Part shown: piece by piece, positions 10,843-21,243 of the stretch
How the letters are laid out: the number at the start of each line of letters is the position of its first letter
Numbering within the stretch: the stretch's first letter is position 1
From: Bacteroides reticulotermitis JCM 10512
GTDB taxonomy: Bacteria; Bacteroidota; Bacteroidia; Bacteroidales; Bacteroidaceae
Assembly: GCF_000517545.1 (NCBI RefSeq)
Contig: NZ_BAIV01000001.1
Coordinates: 206,265-270,264, forward strand
DNA: 64,000 nucleotides
Direction: 5' to 3'
Program-made: the position numbers and the translations under genes
Notes under the pieces: generated by a model
What the model was told of the DNA's origin: nothing
The model's database searches: none
The model's input: the letters and a program-made list of their open reading frames with translations, nothing else

Positions 10843-11060
10843 CACTTGTTCTGAAAATGTTCAATGCAAAAGACTTTTATCCGGCAGGTTGTTTGCAGGT
10901 GATCACACCGTTCGGTCTGAACGCATGACTAGCAAAGAAGTGATGAAAATATGTGAAAAAGCACGGATTGTCGGGCGAATGTTCTATTTTTGTCTTTGGG
11001 AATCGCAGAGGAAGAGAATAATTAGTTAAAAGAACAGCTGCCATTCTGCATTTATAAGTT

Positions 11061-13414
11061 ATGAAGACCAATTATTTAGATGAATTAAACAATAGTCAGC
11101 TCGAGGCTGTGCGTTACAATGACGGACCTGCATTAGTTATCGCTGGTGCAGGATCGGGCAAAACTCGTGTGCTGACTTATAAAATAGCCTATCTGCTGGA
11201 GAATGGGTATGAACCGTGGAATATCTTGGCACTGACGTTTACCAATAAAGCGGCGCGAGAGATGAAAGATCGTATCGGTCGTCAGGTAGGAGAGCAGCGG
11301 GCGCGTTATCTTTGGATGGGAACGTTTCACTCCGTCTTTTCGCGTATCCTCCGAGCCGAGGCAAGTCACATCGGGTTTACGTCCCAATTCACGATCTACG
11401 ACACGGCTGATAGTAAAAGTCTGCTACGTTCCATTATCAAAGAGATGGGATTGGATGATAAGACTTATAAAACCGGTATGGTACAAGCACGTATATCCAA
11501 TGCCAAAAACCATTTGGTTTCTCCCACGGGCTATGCGGCCAATAAAGAAGCATATGAGGCGGATGTAGCAGCTCGTGTTCCTGCGGTGCGGGATATTTAT
11601 CGGCGTTATTGGGATCGTTGTCGTCAGGCAGGTGCTATGGATTTCGATGATTTATTGATGAATACGTATCTTCTGTTCAACGATCATCCCGATGTTCTAG
11701 CGCGTTATCGTAACCAGTTTCGTTACGTGTTGGTGGATGAGTATCAGGATACCAACATTGCGCAACATAGCATTGTCTTGCAATTGACCAAAGAGAATCA
11801 ACGCGTTTGTGTAGTGGGCGACGATGCGCAAAGTATTTATTCCTTTCGGGGAGCGGATATAGAGAACATACTTTATTTTACGAAAATATATCCGAATACG
11901 AGGGTGTTTAAGCTTGAACAGAACTATCGTTCTACACAGACCATCGTTTGTGCGGCCAATAGCCTGATCGAGAAGAATGAACGACAGATACAAAAGGAAG
12001 TCTTTTCCGAAAAAGAGCAGGGCGAACCGATCGGCGTCTTTCAAGCATATAGTGATATGGAAGAAGGCGAGATTGTGGTCAATAAGATTGCCGAACTGCG
12101 AAGAGAGAAAGATTATGGGTATGCCGACTTCGCCATTCTATACCGTACGAATGCGCAAAGCCGTATTTTTGAGGAAGCTCTTCGGAAGCGGACTATACCT
12201 TATAAAATTTATGGAGGGTTATCGTTCTATCAGCGTAAAGAGATTAAGGATGTGATTGCATATTTCCGGTTGGTAGTGAACCCAAGTGACGAGGAAGCTT
12301 TCAAGCGTATTATCAATTATCCCGCACGAGGAATTGGAGAAACGACTGTTGGTAAAATCATTGCAGCAGCTACCGAAAACGAAACAAGTCTTTGGACCGT
12401 GATTTGTGAACCGTTGACTTATGGACTTGTTATCAACAAAGGGACTCATAACAAACTCCAAGGTTTCCGTGAACTAATTGAGCTATTTATAGGTACGCAA
12501 GGAGATAAAAATGCTTATGAACTGGGTACGGATATTATTCGTCAGTCCGGTATCATCAACGATGTATGCAGGATACTTCTCCCGAGAATCTGAGCCGTAG
12601 AGAGAATATCGAAGAACTGGTCAACGGAATGAATGATTTCTGTGCCTTGCGCATGGAAGAGGGGAACTCCAATGTTTCATTAACCGACTTTCTTTCGGAA
12701 GTTTCCCTGCTGACTGATCAGGACTCGGATAAAACGGATGATGGGGAGAAGATAACCTTGATGACTGTTCACTCGGCCAAAGGATTGGAGTTCAAGAATG
12801 TATTTGTGGTTGGCTTGGAAGAGAATCTGTTTCCGAGTGGAATGGTTGGTGATTCGCCTCGAGGCTTGGAAGAAGAGAGACGCTTGTTCTATGTTGCCAT
12901 AACCCGTGCCGAAGAACATTGCTTCCTTTCGTATGCCAAAACTCGTTTTCGTTATGGGAAAATGGAGTTCGGGAGTCCGAGCCGTTTCTTGCACGATATA
13001 GAGACACGTTATTTGCATCTGCCTCATGAAGCAGGTTTAGCACGTTCGGTTGATGAAGGAGCCAGCCGCTTCCGTCGAGAGATCGAAAGAGGAGGAATGC
13101 GTTCTGCTTCTTCTTCGCGAACACCATTCGGCGCAGGTACATCGAAAGAAAAAGTACAAGTAATTCCTCCTGCGATGCCGAGGAACTTGAAACGAGTCAA
13201 TTCATTAGGAAGTAAGCCCACTGCCTCTGCTTCGGGAACTCCCCCAGTTGGCAGTGTAGAAGCCGGACAGATGATCGAGCACGAACGTTTTGGTATTGGC
13301 GAAGTGATGAAAGTTGAAGGTGCGGGCGACAACGCAAAAGCGACTATTCATTTTAAAAATGCAGGCGATAAACAACTACTGTTGCGCTTTGCACGTTTTA
13401 AAATAATAGGATAA
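11061..13414 (+). pseudogene. UvrD/PcrA/Rep-type ATP-dependent DNA helicase, split by a frameshift
   Basis: Superfamily 1A 3'-5' helicase of DNA repair, about 784 residues if the frame is restored. The first part (11061-12593) has Walker A AGAGSGKT, LVDEYQDTN (motif II), GDDAQSIYSFRGAD (motif III) and LEQNYRST. The second part (12566-13414) has TVHSAKGLEFKNVF (motif V), EERRLFYVAITRAE (motif VI) and the C-terminal GQMIEHERFGIGEV tail. The frame is lost at 12566-12570: ...GIINDV continues as QDTSPENL in another frame. One missing base, for example a C in GTA TGC CAG, restores it. No slippery heptamer is present. Either a sequencing error or a recent inactivation. Confidence 0.88.
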
Positions 13415-13435
13415 AAATTAAAATACAGAGAAATC

Positions 13436-14131
13436 ATGAAGAAACAAGTAACAATGATTTTGCTTTCCGCTCTTATCTTGGGCGGCTGTGCATCCGGAAG
13501 GATGGGAAATCCCGGCGCTATTATAGCCGGTGCTTCAATTGGCGGAAGTTTAGGAGGCTCGATCGGAGGGCTTATCGGAGATAATAACAATGGTTGGCGA
13601 GGAGGCTACCGTGGTTCTGCCATTGGTAATATTGTAGGTACTATTGCCGGTGCTGCTATAGGCAATGCTTTGACTACTCCTAGAGAGGAGCGGATAGAGG
13701 ATGGTGCCTATATTCCTGAAGTCAGAGAAGTATATAGAGAACCGCGTTCGAACAAAGCCCGTTCGCAGGTGCAATATGCATCTCAGTTAAAACTGCGCAA
13801 GATTCGTTTTATTGACGACAACCGCAACCATATTATTGATGGTGGTGAGAGTAGTAAGATTATCTTTGAGATAATGAATGAGGGACGAGACGCTGTCTAC
13901 AATGTAGTGCCGTTGGTCGAAACTGTCGGCAAGGTGAAACATATTGGCATTTCACCGTCTGTTATGGTAGAAGAGATACTTCCCGGTGAAGGGATTCGTT
14001 ATACCGCTACGATATACGCCGGAGAAAAATTGAAAGATGGTGAAGTTACTTTCCGTGTGGCGGTTGCCAATGAGAACGGACGAATTTGCGATTCGCAGGA
14101 ATTTACTCTACCTATGCAACGGAGAGATTAA
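13436..14131 (+). CDS. Glycine-zipper lipoprotein
   Basis: A 231-residue protein with a lipoprotein signal (lipobox LGGCAS, Cys 18). A glycine-zipper segment covers roughly residues 26-80, with repeats such as GASIGGSLGGSIGGLIGD and GTIAGAAIGNAL. From about residue 110 a C-terminal beta-sandwich-like domain begins KLRKIRFIDDNRNHIID. Glycine-zipper proteins are usually envelope-associated; the exact role is unknown. It starts 21 bp after the helicase gene and may be co-transcribed with it. A terminator follows. Confidence 0.8.
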   Translation: MKKQVTMILLSALILGGCASGRMGNPGAIIAGASIGGSLGGSIGGLIGDNNNGWRGGYRGSAIGNIVGTIAGAAIGNALTTPREERIEDGAYIPEVREVYREPRSNKARSQVQYASQLKLRKIRFIDDNRNHIIDGGESSKIIFEIMNEGRDAVYNVVPLVETVGKVKHIGISPSVMVEEILPGEGIRYTATIYAGEKLKDGEVTFRVAVANENGRICDSQEFTLPMQRRD

Positions 14132-14194
14132 ATTGTCTATTATAATATTAGGACAAAGAGCTTCGCTTGTTTAGTGAAACTTTTTATTTCCTTG

Positions 14195-14230
14195 AAAAAA
14201 CAATTACTGTATTAAGTAGTTGTTTTTTTT
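14195..14230 (+). terminator. Terminator after the glycine-zipper lipoprotein
   Basis: AAAAAACAATTACT (14195-14208) pairs with AGTAGTTG plus an 8-T tract (14215-14230), with a 6-nt loop. The rest of the 390-bp gap up to 14523 is AT-rich and holds only the -7 element at 14487. Confidence 0.75.
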
Positions 14231-14486
14231 ATTATATATATGGATTTGATTGAAGAAAACCGATGATTCTATAATCTGTTTTTTATCTAGATATGGCTTC
14301 ATAGGAGATCTATGCTGAATTCGAATAAACTCATGTAACTATATAGGGAGAATAAAGGTGTACTTATAATATAATACTAAATGTAGGACTTGCTTTTGTG
14401 ATACTTGTGAATGTTTTTAAGTAGAGTCTTTAAGGTATTATGGAAATATCTTTAAATGTAAAACAATGACGAATCTAAAATAATGT

Positions 14487-14494
14487 TATCTTTG
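14487..14494 (+). promoter_or_regulatory. -7 element of the membrane regulator gene
   Basis: TATCTTTG followed by C matches TAnnTTTG exactly. A start near 14501 gives a ~23-nt leader. No clear -33 TTTG is seen 19-21 bp upstream, and the TGGTC repeat found at the cluster promoters is absent here. Confidence 0.5.
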
Positions 14495-14523
14495 CGCGGT
14501 GAAAACACCTAACATGAAACAAA

Positions 14524-15576
14524 ATGAAGACTACAAATATAATATTGCTATCAATACTGATTCTAATTGGAAGTGTTACTTTCTTTTTTGCTTGCAAATA
14601 TACTTATGATTCTAAGGTTGCTACGTTAAAGGAAAAAGCGAAGAAAGCATTTATTGAAGCATTAGATAAAGAATTGAAGGCTAGGCATCTGGAAGGAGAC
14701 CTTTCGGTTAGTTTTAATTCGAAATCTCTGTTGAGAGCAGAACTACCTGATTCTGTATACTTAATTGATGCATCGGGTCGACATGCCTATCGATTGGACC
14801 CAGAAAAACATCGAATGAATATTACTGAAAATGGTAATATACGTTTTATGCACTCCATTGCTTTTATAAAAAAGCCTATTTGTCCAGATTCTTTAAATAT
14901 GGAATGGAGTAGCCAACTTCAGGCAGTCGGTCTTGCTGTAAAGCCAGTTCTGTGTATATCTATTTCAGATGAAAAGGGGCATACAAAAGATCAATATTCC
15001 GCTGGAAGCGAATGGTGCAACTCCTCGAATAGGATTTTTACTATTTATATCGGACATGCTTGTGAAATCGGAATAATGGGGTATCTTCCTTATTCAGCTT
15101 GGTCTATGGTGCATACTGAGTTTTTTCTTTATCTGTTGCTAATTGGTATTATTATTTGTGGGATTTATAGAGTAAGTTTGATCCTTCGAAAACACACACG
15201 TTTGGTTTATCATGCGGAGATGGATGAGCTGCCAATTACTCATCCAGTACTTCAAGAAGTTGTGGCAACTCCCACGCGTGTTTATGTCATACATGAAAAA
15301 ATAATATTTTATGCAGAGCAAAAAAGAATAGAAGTTGATGGTCTTGAAAAGAAAATTCAGAATCAATCCAGCACATTACTTGAACTTTTTCTAAAGGAAA
15401 AAGAAAACGATCACATTCTCGAGGACAACGCAATTATGGAGATCTTGTGGCCTGATGGAACGGGTACTTCTGAGCGAATTCATAAGGCTATCGGTCGCTT
15501 GCGTTCTTGTATTCGTCAGATTGATGACACCATAGATATCAAGAGAGGCATCGGTATCTATCAACTTCTTCTTTAA
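14524..15576 (+). CDS. Membrane-spanning winged-helix regulator (OmpR/PhoB-type DNA-binding domain)
   Basis: A 350-residue one-component regulator. TM1 covers residues ~5-23, a periplasmic domain ~25-196, TM2 ~199-220 and a linker to ~255. A C-terminal winged helix-turn-helix spans ~258-350 (LLELFL...NDHILEDNAIMEILWP...SERIHKAIGRLRSCIR...IKRGIGIYQL), typical of Trans_reg_C. The DNA-binding domain is C-terminal and cytoplasmic, the reverse order to ToxR. The periplasmic part has four cysteines (C120, C144, C165, C180), potentially disulfide-bonded. It lies immediately upstream of the NVEALA/propeller cluster. I infer that it senses an envelope signal and activates the five TGGTC-repeat promoters. 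Confidence 0.82.
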   Translation: MKTTNIILLSILILIGSVTFFFACKYTYDSKVATLKEKAKKAFIEALDKELKARHLEGDLSVSFNSKSLLRAELPDSVYLIDASGRHAYRLDPEKHRMNITENGNIRFMHSIAFIKKPICPDSLNMEWSSQLQAVGLAVKPVLCISISDEKGHTKDQYSAGSEWCNSSNRIFTIYIGHACEIGIMGYLPYSAWSMVHTEFFLYLLLIGIIICGIYRVSLILRKHTRLVYHAEMDELPITHPVLQEVVATPTRVYVIHEKIIFYAEQKRIEVDGLEKKIQNQSSTLLELFLKEKENDHILEDNAIMEILWPDGTGTSERIHKAIGRLRSCIRQIDDTIDIKRGIGIYQLLL

Positions 15577-15630
15577 TTGTGAACACTCCTATTCCATTCT
15601 TCTGCACAAAATTACATGTAAAAAGAGAGC

Positions 15631-15687
15631 TGGTCCGAAATGGTCAGCTTTTTTTTATGGCTTTAGTGTACTTTACGTCTACTTTTG
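15631..15687 (+). promoter_or_regulatory. Cluster promoter P1 (TGGTC direct repeat + -7)
   Basis: TGGTC (15631-15635), cgaaa, TGGTC (15641-15645), exactly 34 bp, then TACTTTTG (15680-15687). It drives the first NVEALA gene 30 bp downstream. The -33 position is a T-rich run without a clean TTTG, the weakest of the five copies there. Confidence 0.8.
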
Positions 15688-15717
15688 CTGACATTATTAA
15701 TCTTATTACATTACGTT

Positions 15718-15954
15718 ATGAAAAAGCTATCAGTTTTAATATTTTCATCTATTATAGCTATACTTGTTTTGTATAAAGTAGAAGTATCCAAAAACGAGAA
15801 AGTAAGTTCATTACTTTTACAGAATATTGAGGCTTTAGCAGCCGATGAACACGATAGATCTAAATACTGTTTTGGGGTAGGGTCGGTTGACTGCCCAACT
15901 TCTTATCAAAAAGCTGAATATTATGGCATCGGAATTAGTATTGAAATACCATAG
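15718..15954 (+). CDS. NVEALA-family secreted peptide 1
   Basis: A 78-residue precursor with a hydrophobic segment at residues ~4-19, a short linker and the family motif NIEALA at 36-41. The 37-residue C-terminal part has two cysteines (CFGVGSVDC). I chose the ATG at 15718 (MKKLSVLIF), which gives a normal secretory N-terminus. Function of the family is unknown to me. The motif ends in Ala-x-Ala, as at a signal peptidase I site, so the C-terminal part may be released. The last 32 bp overlap the start of the next gene. Confidence 0.8.
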   Translation: MKKLSVLIFSSIIAILVLYKVEVSKNEKVSSLLLQNIEALAADEHDRSKYCFGVGSVDCPTSYQKAEYYGIGISIEIP

Positions 15955-16991
15955 TTTTATTTTTTTCTTCTTTCTTTTCTCGTGCGGAACAAAGCAACGA
16001 GAATATGGAGAAAATGTATATTTCTATATTGATTTTCCGCACGAAAAGGAATTGAAAGGACAAGTGATCGAGCTGGATACAGCTTTGTTACGCTATCCGT
16101 TTCGAATACGAGTAGAAGGAGATAGAGCCATTATTATGGATCTACATGGTATGGATCATTATGGACATTTGTTCCAATATCCAAGTTTTCGGTATTTATC
16201 TTCTTTTGGGAAGCGTGGTGAGTCTCCTTCAGAAATGCTTTCTATGGAGAATATTCGTTTCTACAATCATAATATCTGGACTTTAGATGCTAACAAAAAA
16301 GAATTAAATCAGTTAGGGTTCTCTTCATCCGGTGATTCACTACTTCGTGATGATGTGGTGGCATTGGATGAAGAGATATTAAGAGCTCTTGATTTTGCTA
16401 TATATAATGATACAACTTTAATTATTCCAGATTATTCGGGTGATAACCGATTGTGTTGGGTACATCGCAATGGGAGAATACTAAATAAAACAGGAAGTAT
16501 TCCTTCGGCCAATAGAAAGGCATTACAAAATGCTCGTCCGGCACTGGCTCAAGCGTGGCGTAGTTTTGTGGATTATAACCCGCATAATAACATTATGGCA
16601 ACGGCTACTCAATTAGGAGAAGTACTTGAAATCTATAACTTAAAAGATAGTACATATATCGTTCGTATTGGAGAATATGGGGAGCCGGGGTTTCGAATAG
16701 CCGAGGGATATGGAATCTACGGGAATAATGGGGTTTAGTGATATTCAAGTAACGGATAGTGCTATTTATACAGTATTTCAGGGAGTATCCTTTAAAGAAA
16801 TTGCTCAAAAAAAAGGTCGACGTCCGGATGGAGGAAAGTATATTTATGTCTTTAATTTGAAAGGAGAACCATTATATAAATATGTGCTTAATCGCTATAT
16901 TTATGGCATTTGGGTGGATGAAGCTACTAAAACAATCATAGCAACAGATGTAAATAAAGATCAGCCGATAGTAAGGTTTTGCTTTGAATAG
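15923..16991 (+). pseudogene. Beta-propeller lipoprotein 1, frameshifted
   Basis: A lipoprotein of about 355 residues (MASELVLKYHSFIFFFFLFSC, lipobox FSC) of the 6-bladed/TolB-like propeller type. It has propeller-type elements such as GKRGESPSEM, close to the G.x.GxGPGE turn of its paralogues, and IYNLKDS. The frame ends at 16738 and resumes from about 16710 (STGIMGFSDIQVTDS...) to 16991. One extra A near 16713 (GGAATC versus GGATC) explains the break. The start overlaps the NVEALA gene by 32 bp. Probable role: surface or periplasmic binding of a peptide or glycan (inference). Confidence 0.75.
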
Positions 16992-17193
16992 ATGAGGCAC
17001 TGTTAATACTGTAAAACCAGAGTGAGAGGTGATTAAAAGAGTGTCTAGTTTGGTAGTCAACTTCTTTTCAATAGCTTCAGAGCTCATAAAATAGAATGGA
17101 GGTGTGCAGATAGAAAAACTCTAATTAATGCAATTCGTCTGCATCGATTGTTGAAATATTATTACTGTATATTTGTTGGGAAAATAGAATAGA

Positions 17194-17743
17194 ATGCATG
17201 TTGTGAAAAAAAAGAGACACTATTGGTGTAAAATATTTATTTATTTATTAGTTGTATTACTGTTATTAGCTTGCATGGATAGGAACGAACGATATGTGAG
17301 AGAATGGTATGGAAAGACCATATTGTTGCCTGATACAATGACTTTTCGACTTTTTGCGCGAGAAAAAAGTACCTTTTGAATATTCAAGAGACCAGTATAA
17401 AATAGCTATTTTTATTAGCGGAGTTGATTGTATAAGTTGCAAACTTAGAATTGATGATTGGCAGAGATTTATTCAGGATTTGGATTCTACTGCTGTTAAT
17501 GTCAGCTTTCTGTTTATCATGGATCCTATTTATCAGAGAGAATTATATACGGTTTTGAGAGCTTATAGGTTCTCGACACCTGTATGTGTCGATTCTAGTA
17601 AAGAAATACGACGGATCAATAATATGTCGCTGAATGACTCTCACATCTTTTTACTTGATCAACAAAACCGTATAGTAGGCATTGGTGATCCAATTGTAAA
17701 CGAACGTATTAGGAAATTGTATAAAAAACTACTTAAAAATTAA
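17194..17743 (+). pseudogene. Thioredoxin-like lipoprotein, frameshifted
   Basis: A lipoprotein leader (YLLVVLLLLAC) is followed by a thioredoxin-fold domain with the CxxC in GVDCISCKLRIDDW. Later strands read VSFLFIMD, TPVCVD and HIFLLDQQNRIVGIGDPI. The frame breaks in a run of six A at 17367-17372; removing one A joins ...FARE to KVPFEYSRDQYKIAIF. It lies 4 bp before the second NVEALA gene. A TATATTTG at 17168-17175 could be a separate -7 element. Inferred role: thiol oxidation or isomerisation of the cysteine-containing peptides in the periplasm. Confidence 0.75.
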
Positions 17744-17746
17744 ATT

Positions 17747-18028
17747 ATGAAAATTAAATTATTGCTATTAATTACGGTTGTCGTTTCAACTGTACTTTTT
17801 TCGTTCTCTCCCCATAGGGAATCTTTTGACCTATTATTGGAAAATATTGAATCTTTTGCGAATGATGAGCATGGGAAGATTGACCCAACATTAGATCCAT
17901 ATACTAGATTAGGATCAAAAACATTGAGCATTATACTTGATGGAAAGATTATAACGACTACAATTCCGTGTTGTGAAAGCGATCCAAGTCCGTATAGTGG
18001 CTGTTCTAGAGGATTAGACTCATGTTGA
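17747..18028 (+). CDS. NVEALA-family secreted peptide 2
   Basis: A 93-residue precursor: hydrophobic segment residues 4-20, linker SPHRESFDLLLE, then the variant motif NIESFA (33-38). The C-terminal ~55 residues contain four cysteines near the end (PCCESD...GCSRGLDSC). It starts 4 bp after the thioredoxin-like gene, so the two are likely translated together. A 10-bp inverted repeat with a 54-nt loop separates it from the next propeller gene. Confidence 0.78.
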   Translation: MKIKLLLLITVVVSTVLFSFSPHRESFDLLLENIESFANDEHGKIDPTLDPYTRLGSKTLSIILDGKIITTTIPCCESDPSPYSGCSRGLDSC

Positions 18029-18053
18029 AATTATTGATTTAGAAAACAATATG

Positions 18054-18127
18054 ACTACTCAGGTATATCTATTATTATAAATTCGGCGTTTTGACAAATA
18101 CTTATTCTAATATTATTCCTGAGTAGT
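18054..18127 (+). terminator. Long-loop hairpin between NVEALA 2 and its propeller gene
   Basis: ACTACTCAGG (18054-18063) and CCTGAGTAGT (18118-18127) form a perfect 10-bp stem with a 54-nt AT-rich loop, followed by TTTT. The tail suggests a (partial) terminator or 3'-end stabiliser that would give more peptide than lipoprotein mRNA. The unrelated sequence after NVEALA 4 (29228-29303) has the same geometry. Confidence 0.55.
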
Positions 18128-18157
18128 TTTTGGAAATACAATTAAAATAATATATAT

Positions 18158-19263
18158 ATGAAATATGTACCAATAGGAATTTTGTTATCGTTGTTTGCAT
18201 TACTTGTTTCCAGTTGTTCTTTTCAAAATAATTCGAAAACAGGTAGTTCACTATTAATTGATTTATCTAATCCAAAAGAAAACTTACCAATTTCTTCTTT
18301 TATCGATGATATTGAGACTATCAAATTTGAAGTTCCTGAACCTTATTTCTTTGGTATTATAACTAAAGTTTTATTTACAGATTCTACTTTTTTTGTAGTA
18401 GACAAAAAGCAAGGGTACGTCTATCGTTTTAGACAAGATGGTACATTTCTTAATCAAGTAGGCAGCAAGGGAGAGGCTCCGGGAGAATATCGCGCTTTAC
18501 ATCGTTTCTTTTTAGGGAAGCAGTCTGTTTTTATCAGTGATATAGGAATGAGGAAAATACATTGTTATACACATTCAGGAGGATATATTCAAACAATTTC
18601 TGCTACTCATACATCTGTGTATGATGATATCATTGCTTTGCCTAATGGAAAATTCTTATGCCATGATATACAAGGACGTAAAGGGGAGAGTAAAATCTGG
18701 CTCATGAATGAAAAGGGGGAAGAGGAAAAGACCTTAATATATCATGACGCTCCTATCCATATAGCAGCACAAATTGGAGTACAATAATTAACACTTCCTC
18801 TGACGATAGTTTCAAGGTGTTCGATCCGATAACAGGGGTTTTCTATCTATATGAAGTAAAGAAGGAAGACAAATTGGTGGAAATGCAGCATTTGGTTTCG
18901 GATAGAAAAGCATTGGCCGCATATAAGGGTATGGATAATTTAATGGATATTCGCGATGATTATGCGTACCTCTCTTATATAGCTGATGCAAATAGGTATT
19001 TATATACTATGTGGTATACATCTGACTCTATGGCATTATGTTCTCTTTATGAAAAGGACACAATGGAAAGCACGGTTTTTTATTTGCCCAAGATAGACTT
19101 TCCCGGATATCCGGTATGTCCTATTCCTATTGCAACTAATCTGCCAAACGTTTTAGTTACTGTCTTAACAGACGAATATCCATTGGAATACTTTCCAAAG
19201 CAGTATAGAGACAGTATTTCAGAGCGAGTTGCTATAATGTATCTTATGAATTTTAAGAAATGA
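18158..19263 (+). pseudogene. Beta-propeller lipoprotein 2, frameshifted
   Basis: A lipoprotein (ALLVSSCSFQ) of about 368 residues after frame repair. It has typical 6-bladed propeller features: SFIDDIETIKFEVPE, FVVDKKQGYVYRFRQDGTFLNQVGSKGEAPGEY (the signature GxxGxGPGEY turn) and FISDIGMRKIHCY. The first frame stops at 18787 (...IGVQ*); the other frame is open from the same place (STIINTSSDDSFKVFDPITG) to 19263. One missing A near 18777 accounts for it. The stop overlaps the start of the 19260 gene (ATGA), so the pair is coupled. Confidence 0.78.
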
Positions 19264-21215
19264 CAAAATATACTTGGTTACTGTTCTTCTGCTTTAGCTT
19301 TTTATCTTGTGGGCAACCCCTTCATATTGAGTATGTCTTAGAGCATGCAGGAGAAAATCGAATGGAATTAGAATCTTTTCTTTCTTATTATTCAAAAGAT
19401 AAGCAAAAAAAACAAGCTGCAGAATTCTTGCTCTCAGGCATGGCCAATAAACATTATTATGTAGGGAGTCTTTTAGATAAGTATGATGAGGTTTTCCAAC
19501 TATGTGATTCACTAAATAAAAGAGGAATTATAGAGGGAGATCCGCCTATGCTCTCTCAAATTTGGGATTCATTGGAGTACCATTGTGGAAAACTTGCGGA
19601 GTCGAATATGGAGAGAAAATTGGATTCTCGAATTTTGAGTGCTAATTTCTTGATAGAAAATGTCGAACAAGCCTTTCAAGCGTGGGAGTCTGCCCCAAGC
19701 TATGTAAGTAAAGAACTTGACGATTTCTACGAGTTTGTATTACCCTATAAAGCTAATAATGAAATACCAGAAATATATAGAGAGAAATATTTTAAAGAGT
19801 TTGCTCATTTGCGTGATACGGTAAAAAGTGGAGTAAAGGGACTTTTGCTTGGATTTAATAAAGAATTCTTTTATAACCGTAGTTATCGTAACAGTAATAC
19901 TTTGTGGAATTATCCAATTACATTTCCAGTTAGTAAAATGGAAATGATTCATCGAGGAGCCTGTAGGCATACCGTTGCTCTTTATACATGGGTAATGCGT
20001 GCCTGTGGATTACCTGTAGCTATTGACTTTGTTAAATCATGGGGAAATCGGAGTCAAGGGCATGAGTGGAATGTATTGATGCTGGATAGCGGGCGAATTT
20101 TTCCTTTTGACGCTTTTGGAATAGATCGATTAGAGTTTGCTTATAAACCTGCTAAGATATTTCGCAAAATGTATTCATTGAATAATATCACTGAAGAGAT
20201 TCCTTCTTTGAAAGATGTACCCGGTTGGCTATTATCTCCAGATGAATTAGATGTCACTACGCAATATGGCGATACGTACGATATATCTGTTAAATGTACT
20301 CATCCATGGAGCGGAGACTACTCTAAAAAACATGGGATTATTTGCGTTTTTGATAATAAAGAATGGAAGCCTGTCTATTGGGGGAAAATAAAAAATAATA
20401 AGATTACTTTTCTTCGAATGATGGGTGATGTCTGTTACATGGCTGCTTATTATGATCGTGGGAGGATTATTCCTGCAACATCTCCATTTATCTTACAGAA
20501 GAATGGAAGTGTTAAGTATTTATCTATTGATAAGCTACACTCTGAGGATATGGTTTTGAAACGAAAGTATCCGCGATTCAAAAGAATGGAGATGTTTGCG
20601 ATGGCGATTCGGAGAGGTGTCGTAGAGGGTGCGAATGATAAATATTTTAATGGCAAGTCCTTACTTTTTGATATAATGAAAGAACCAGTTGATGTTGTAG
20701 ACTCATCGGTTAATGTATCGCAGAAGTTCAGATATGTAAGAGTACGACCAGCTTTATATCGTACTGGTGGTCTTGCTGAAGTACAGTTTTTTGGGAAGAA
20801 GCATTTGAATGACCCGGAACAGCAATTATCAGGGCAAATTTTTGGTCTCCCGTCTATTTCTTCCGATATCACACATCCGTATACCCATGCTATGGATAAC
20901 GATTATGAGACATATTTTGATAAGCCTAAGAATGAAGAAGGATATATAGGATTGGATTTGGGAACTCCGCATTATATTACGAGAGTTCGCTACTGTCCAC
21001 GTAGTGATTCAAACTTTATTGTGGAGGGGCATAAATATGAATTATGTTATTGGACTGATGAAGGGTGGATAAGTGTAGGAAAAAAAGTCGCAACTGATTT
21101 GACAATTACATTTGATACTGTTCCTCAAAATACTTTTTATATTCTTCATAATTTAACAAGAGGGAAAGAGGAGAGAATTTTCACATATGAGAATGGAGAG
21201 CAGATATGGTGGTGA
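19260..21215 (+). CDS. Transglutaminase-like (papain-fold) lipoprotein with C-terminal discoidin domain, copy 1
   Basis: A 651-residue lipoprotein (lipobox FLSCG, Cys 17) and the only intact copy of three. After an alpha-helical N-terminal region comes a transglutaminase-like core: HRGACRHTVALYTWVMRACGLPV (candidate catalytic Cys 235), QGHEWNVL (His 268) and LDSGRIFPFD (Asp 276 or 284). From about residue 540 an F5/8-type C (discoidin) domain follows (YIGLDLGTPHYITRVRYCPRSD). Such proteins may be cysteine proteases or amidases, or non-enzymatic binders. Paralogues lie at 21244-23258 (opposite strand) and 26726-28643. Confidence 0.82.
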   Translation: MTKYTWLLFFCFSFLSCGQPLHIEYVLEHAGENRMELESFLSYYSKDKQKKQAAEFLLSGMANKHYYVGSLLDKYDEVFQLCDSLNKRGIIEGDPPMLSQIWDSLEYHCGKLAESNMERKLDSRILSANFLIENVEQAFQAWESAPSYVSKELDDFYEFVLPYKANNEIPEIYREKYFKEFAHLRDTVKSGVKGLLLGFNKEFFYNRSYRNSNTLWNYPITFPVSKMEMIHRGACRHTVALYTWVMRACGLPVAIDFVKSWGNRSQGHEWNVLMLDSGRIFPFDAFGIDRLEFAYKPAKIFRKMYSLNNITEEIPSLKDVPGWLLSPDELDVTTQYGDTYDISVKCTHPWSGDYSKKHGIICVFDNKEWKPVYWGKIKNNKITFLRMMGDVCYMAAYYDRGRIIPATSPFILQKNGSVKYLSIDKLHSEDMVLKRKYPRFKRMEMFAMAIRRGVVEGANDKYFNGKSLLFDIMKEPVDVVDSSVNVSQKFRYVRVRPALYRTGGLAEVQFFGKKHLNDPEQQLSGQIFGLPSISSDITHPYTHAMDNDYETYFDKPKNEEGYIGLDLGTPHYITRVRYCPRSDSNFIVEGHKYELCYWTDEGWISVGKKVATDLTITFDTVPQNTFYILHNLTRGKEERIFTYENGEQIWW

Positions 21216-21243
21216 AAAAAGTAATACATAAAACATGAGCTGG

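Noticed and set aside
12560..12593. Programmed ribosomal frameshift in the helicase gene
   Set aside because: No slippery heptamer or downstream stem; uvrD-family genes are not known to use recoding. A one-base deletion explains it better.
15718..15954. GG-leader bacteriocin (class IIb/bacteroidetocin-like) for the NVEALA peptides
   Set aside because: No double-glycine cleavage site and no C39-peptidase ABC transporter in the cluster; the leader looks Sec-dependent.
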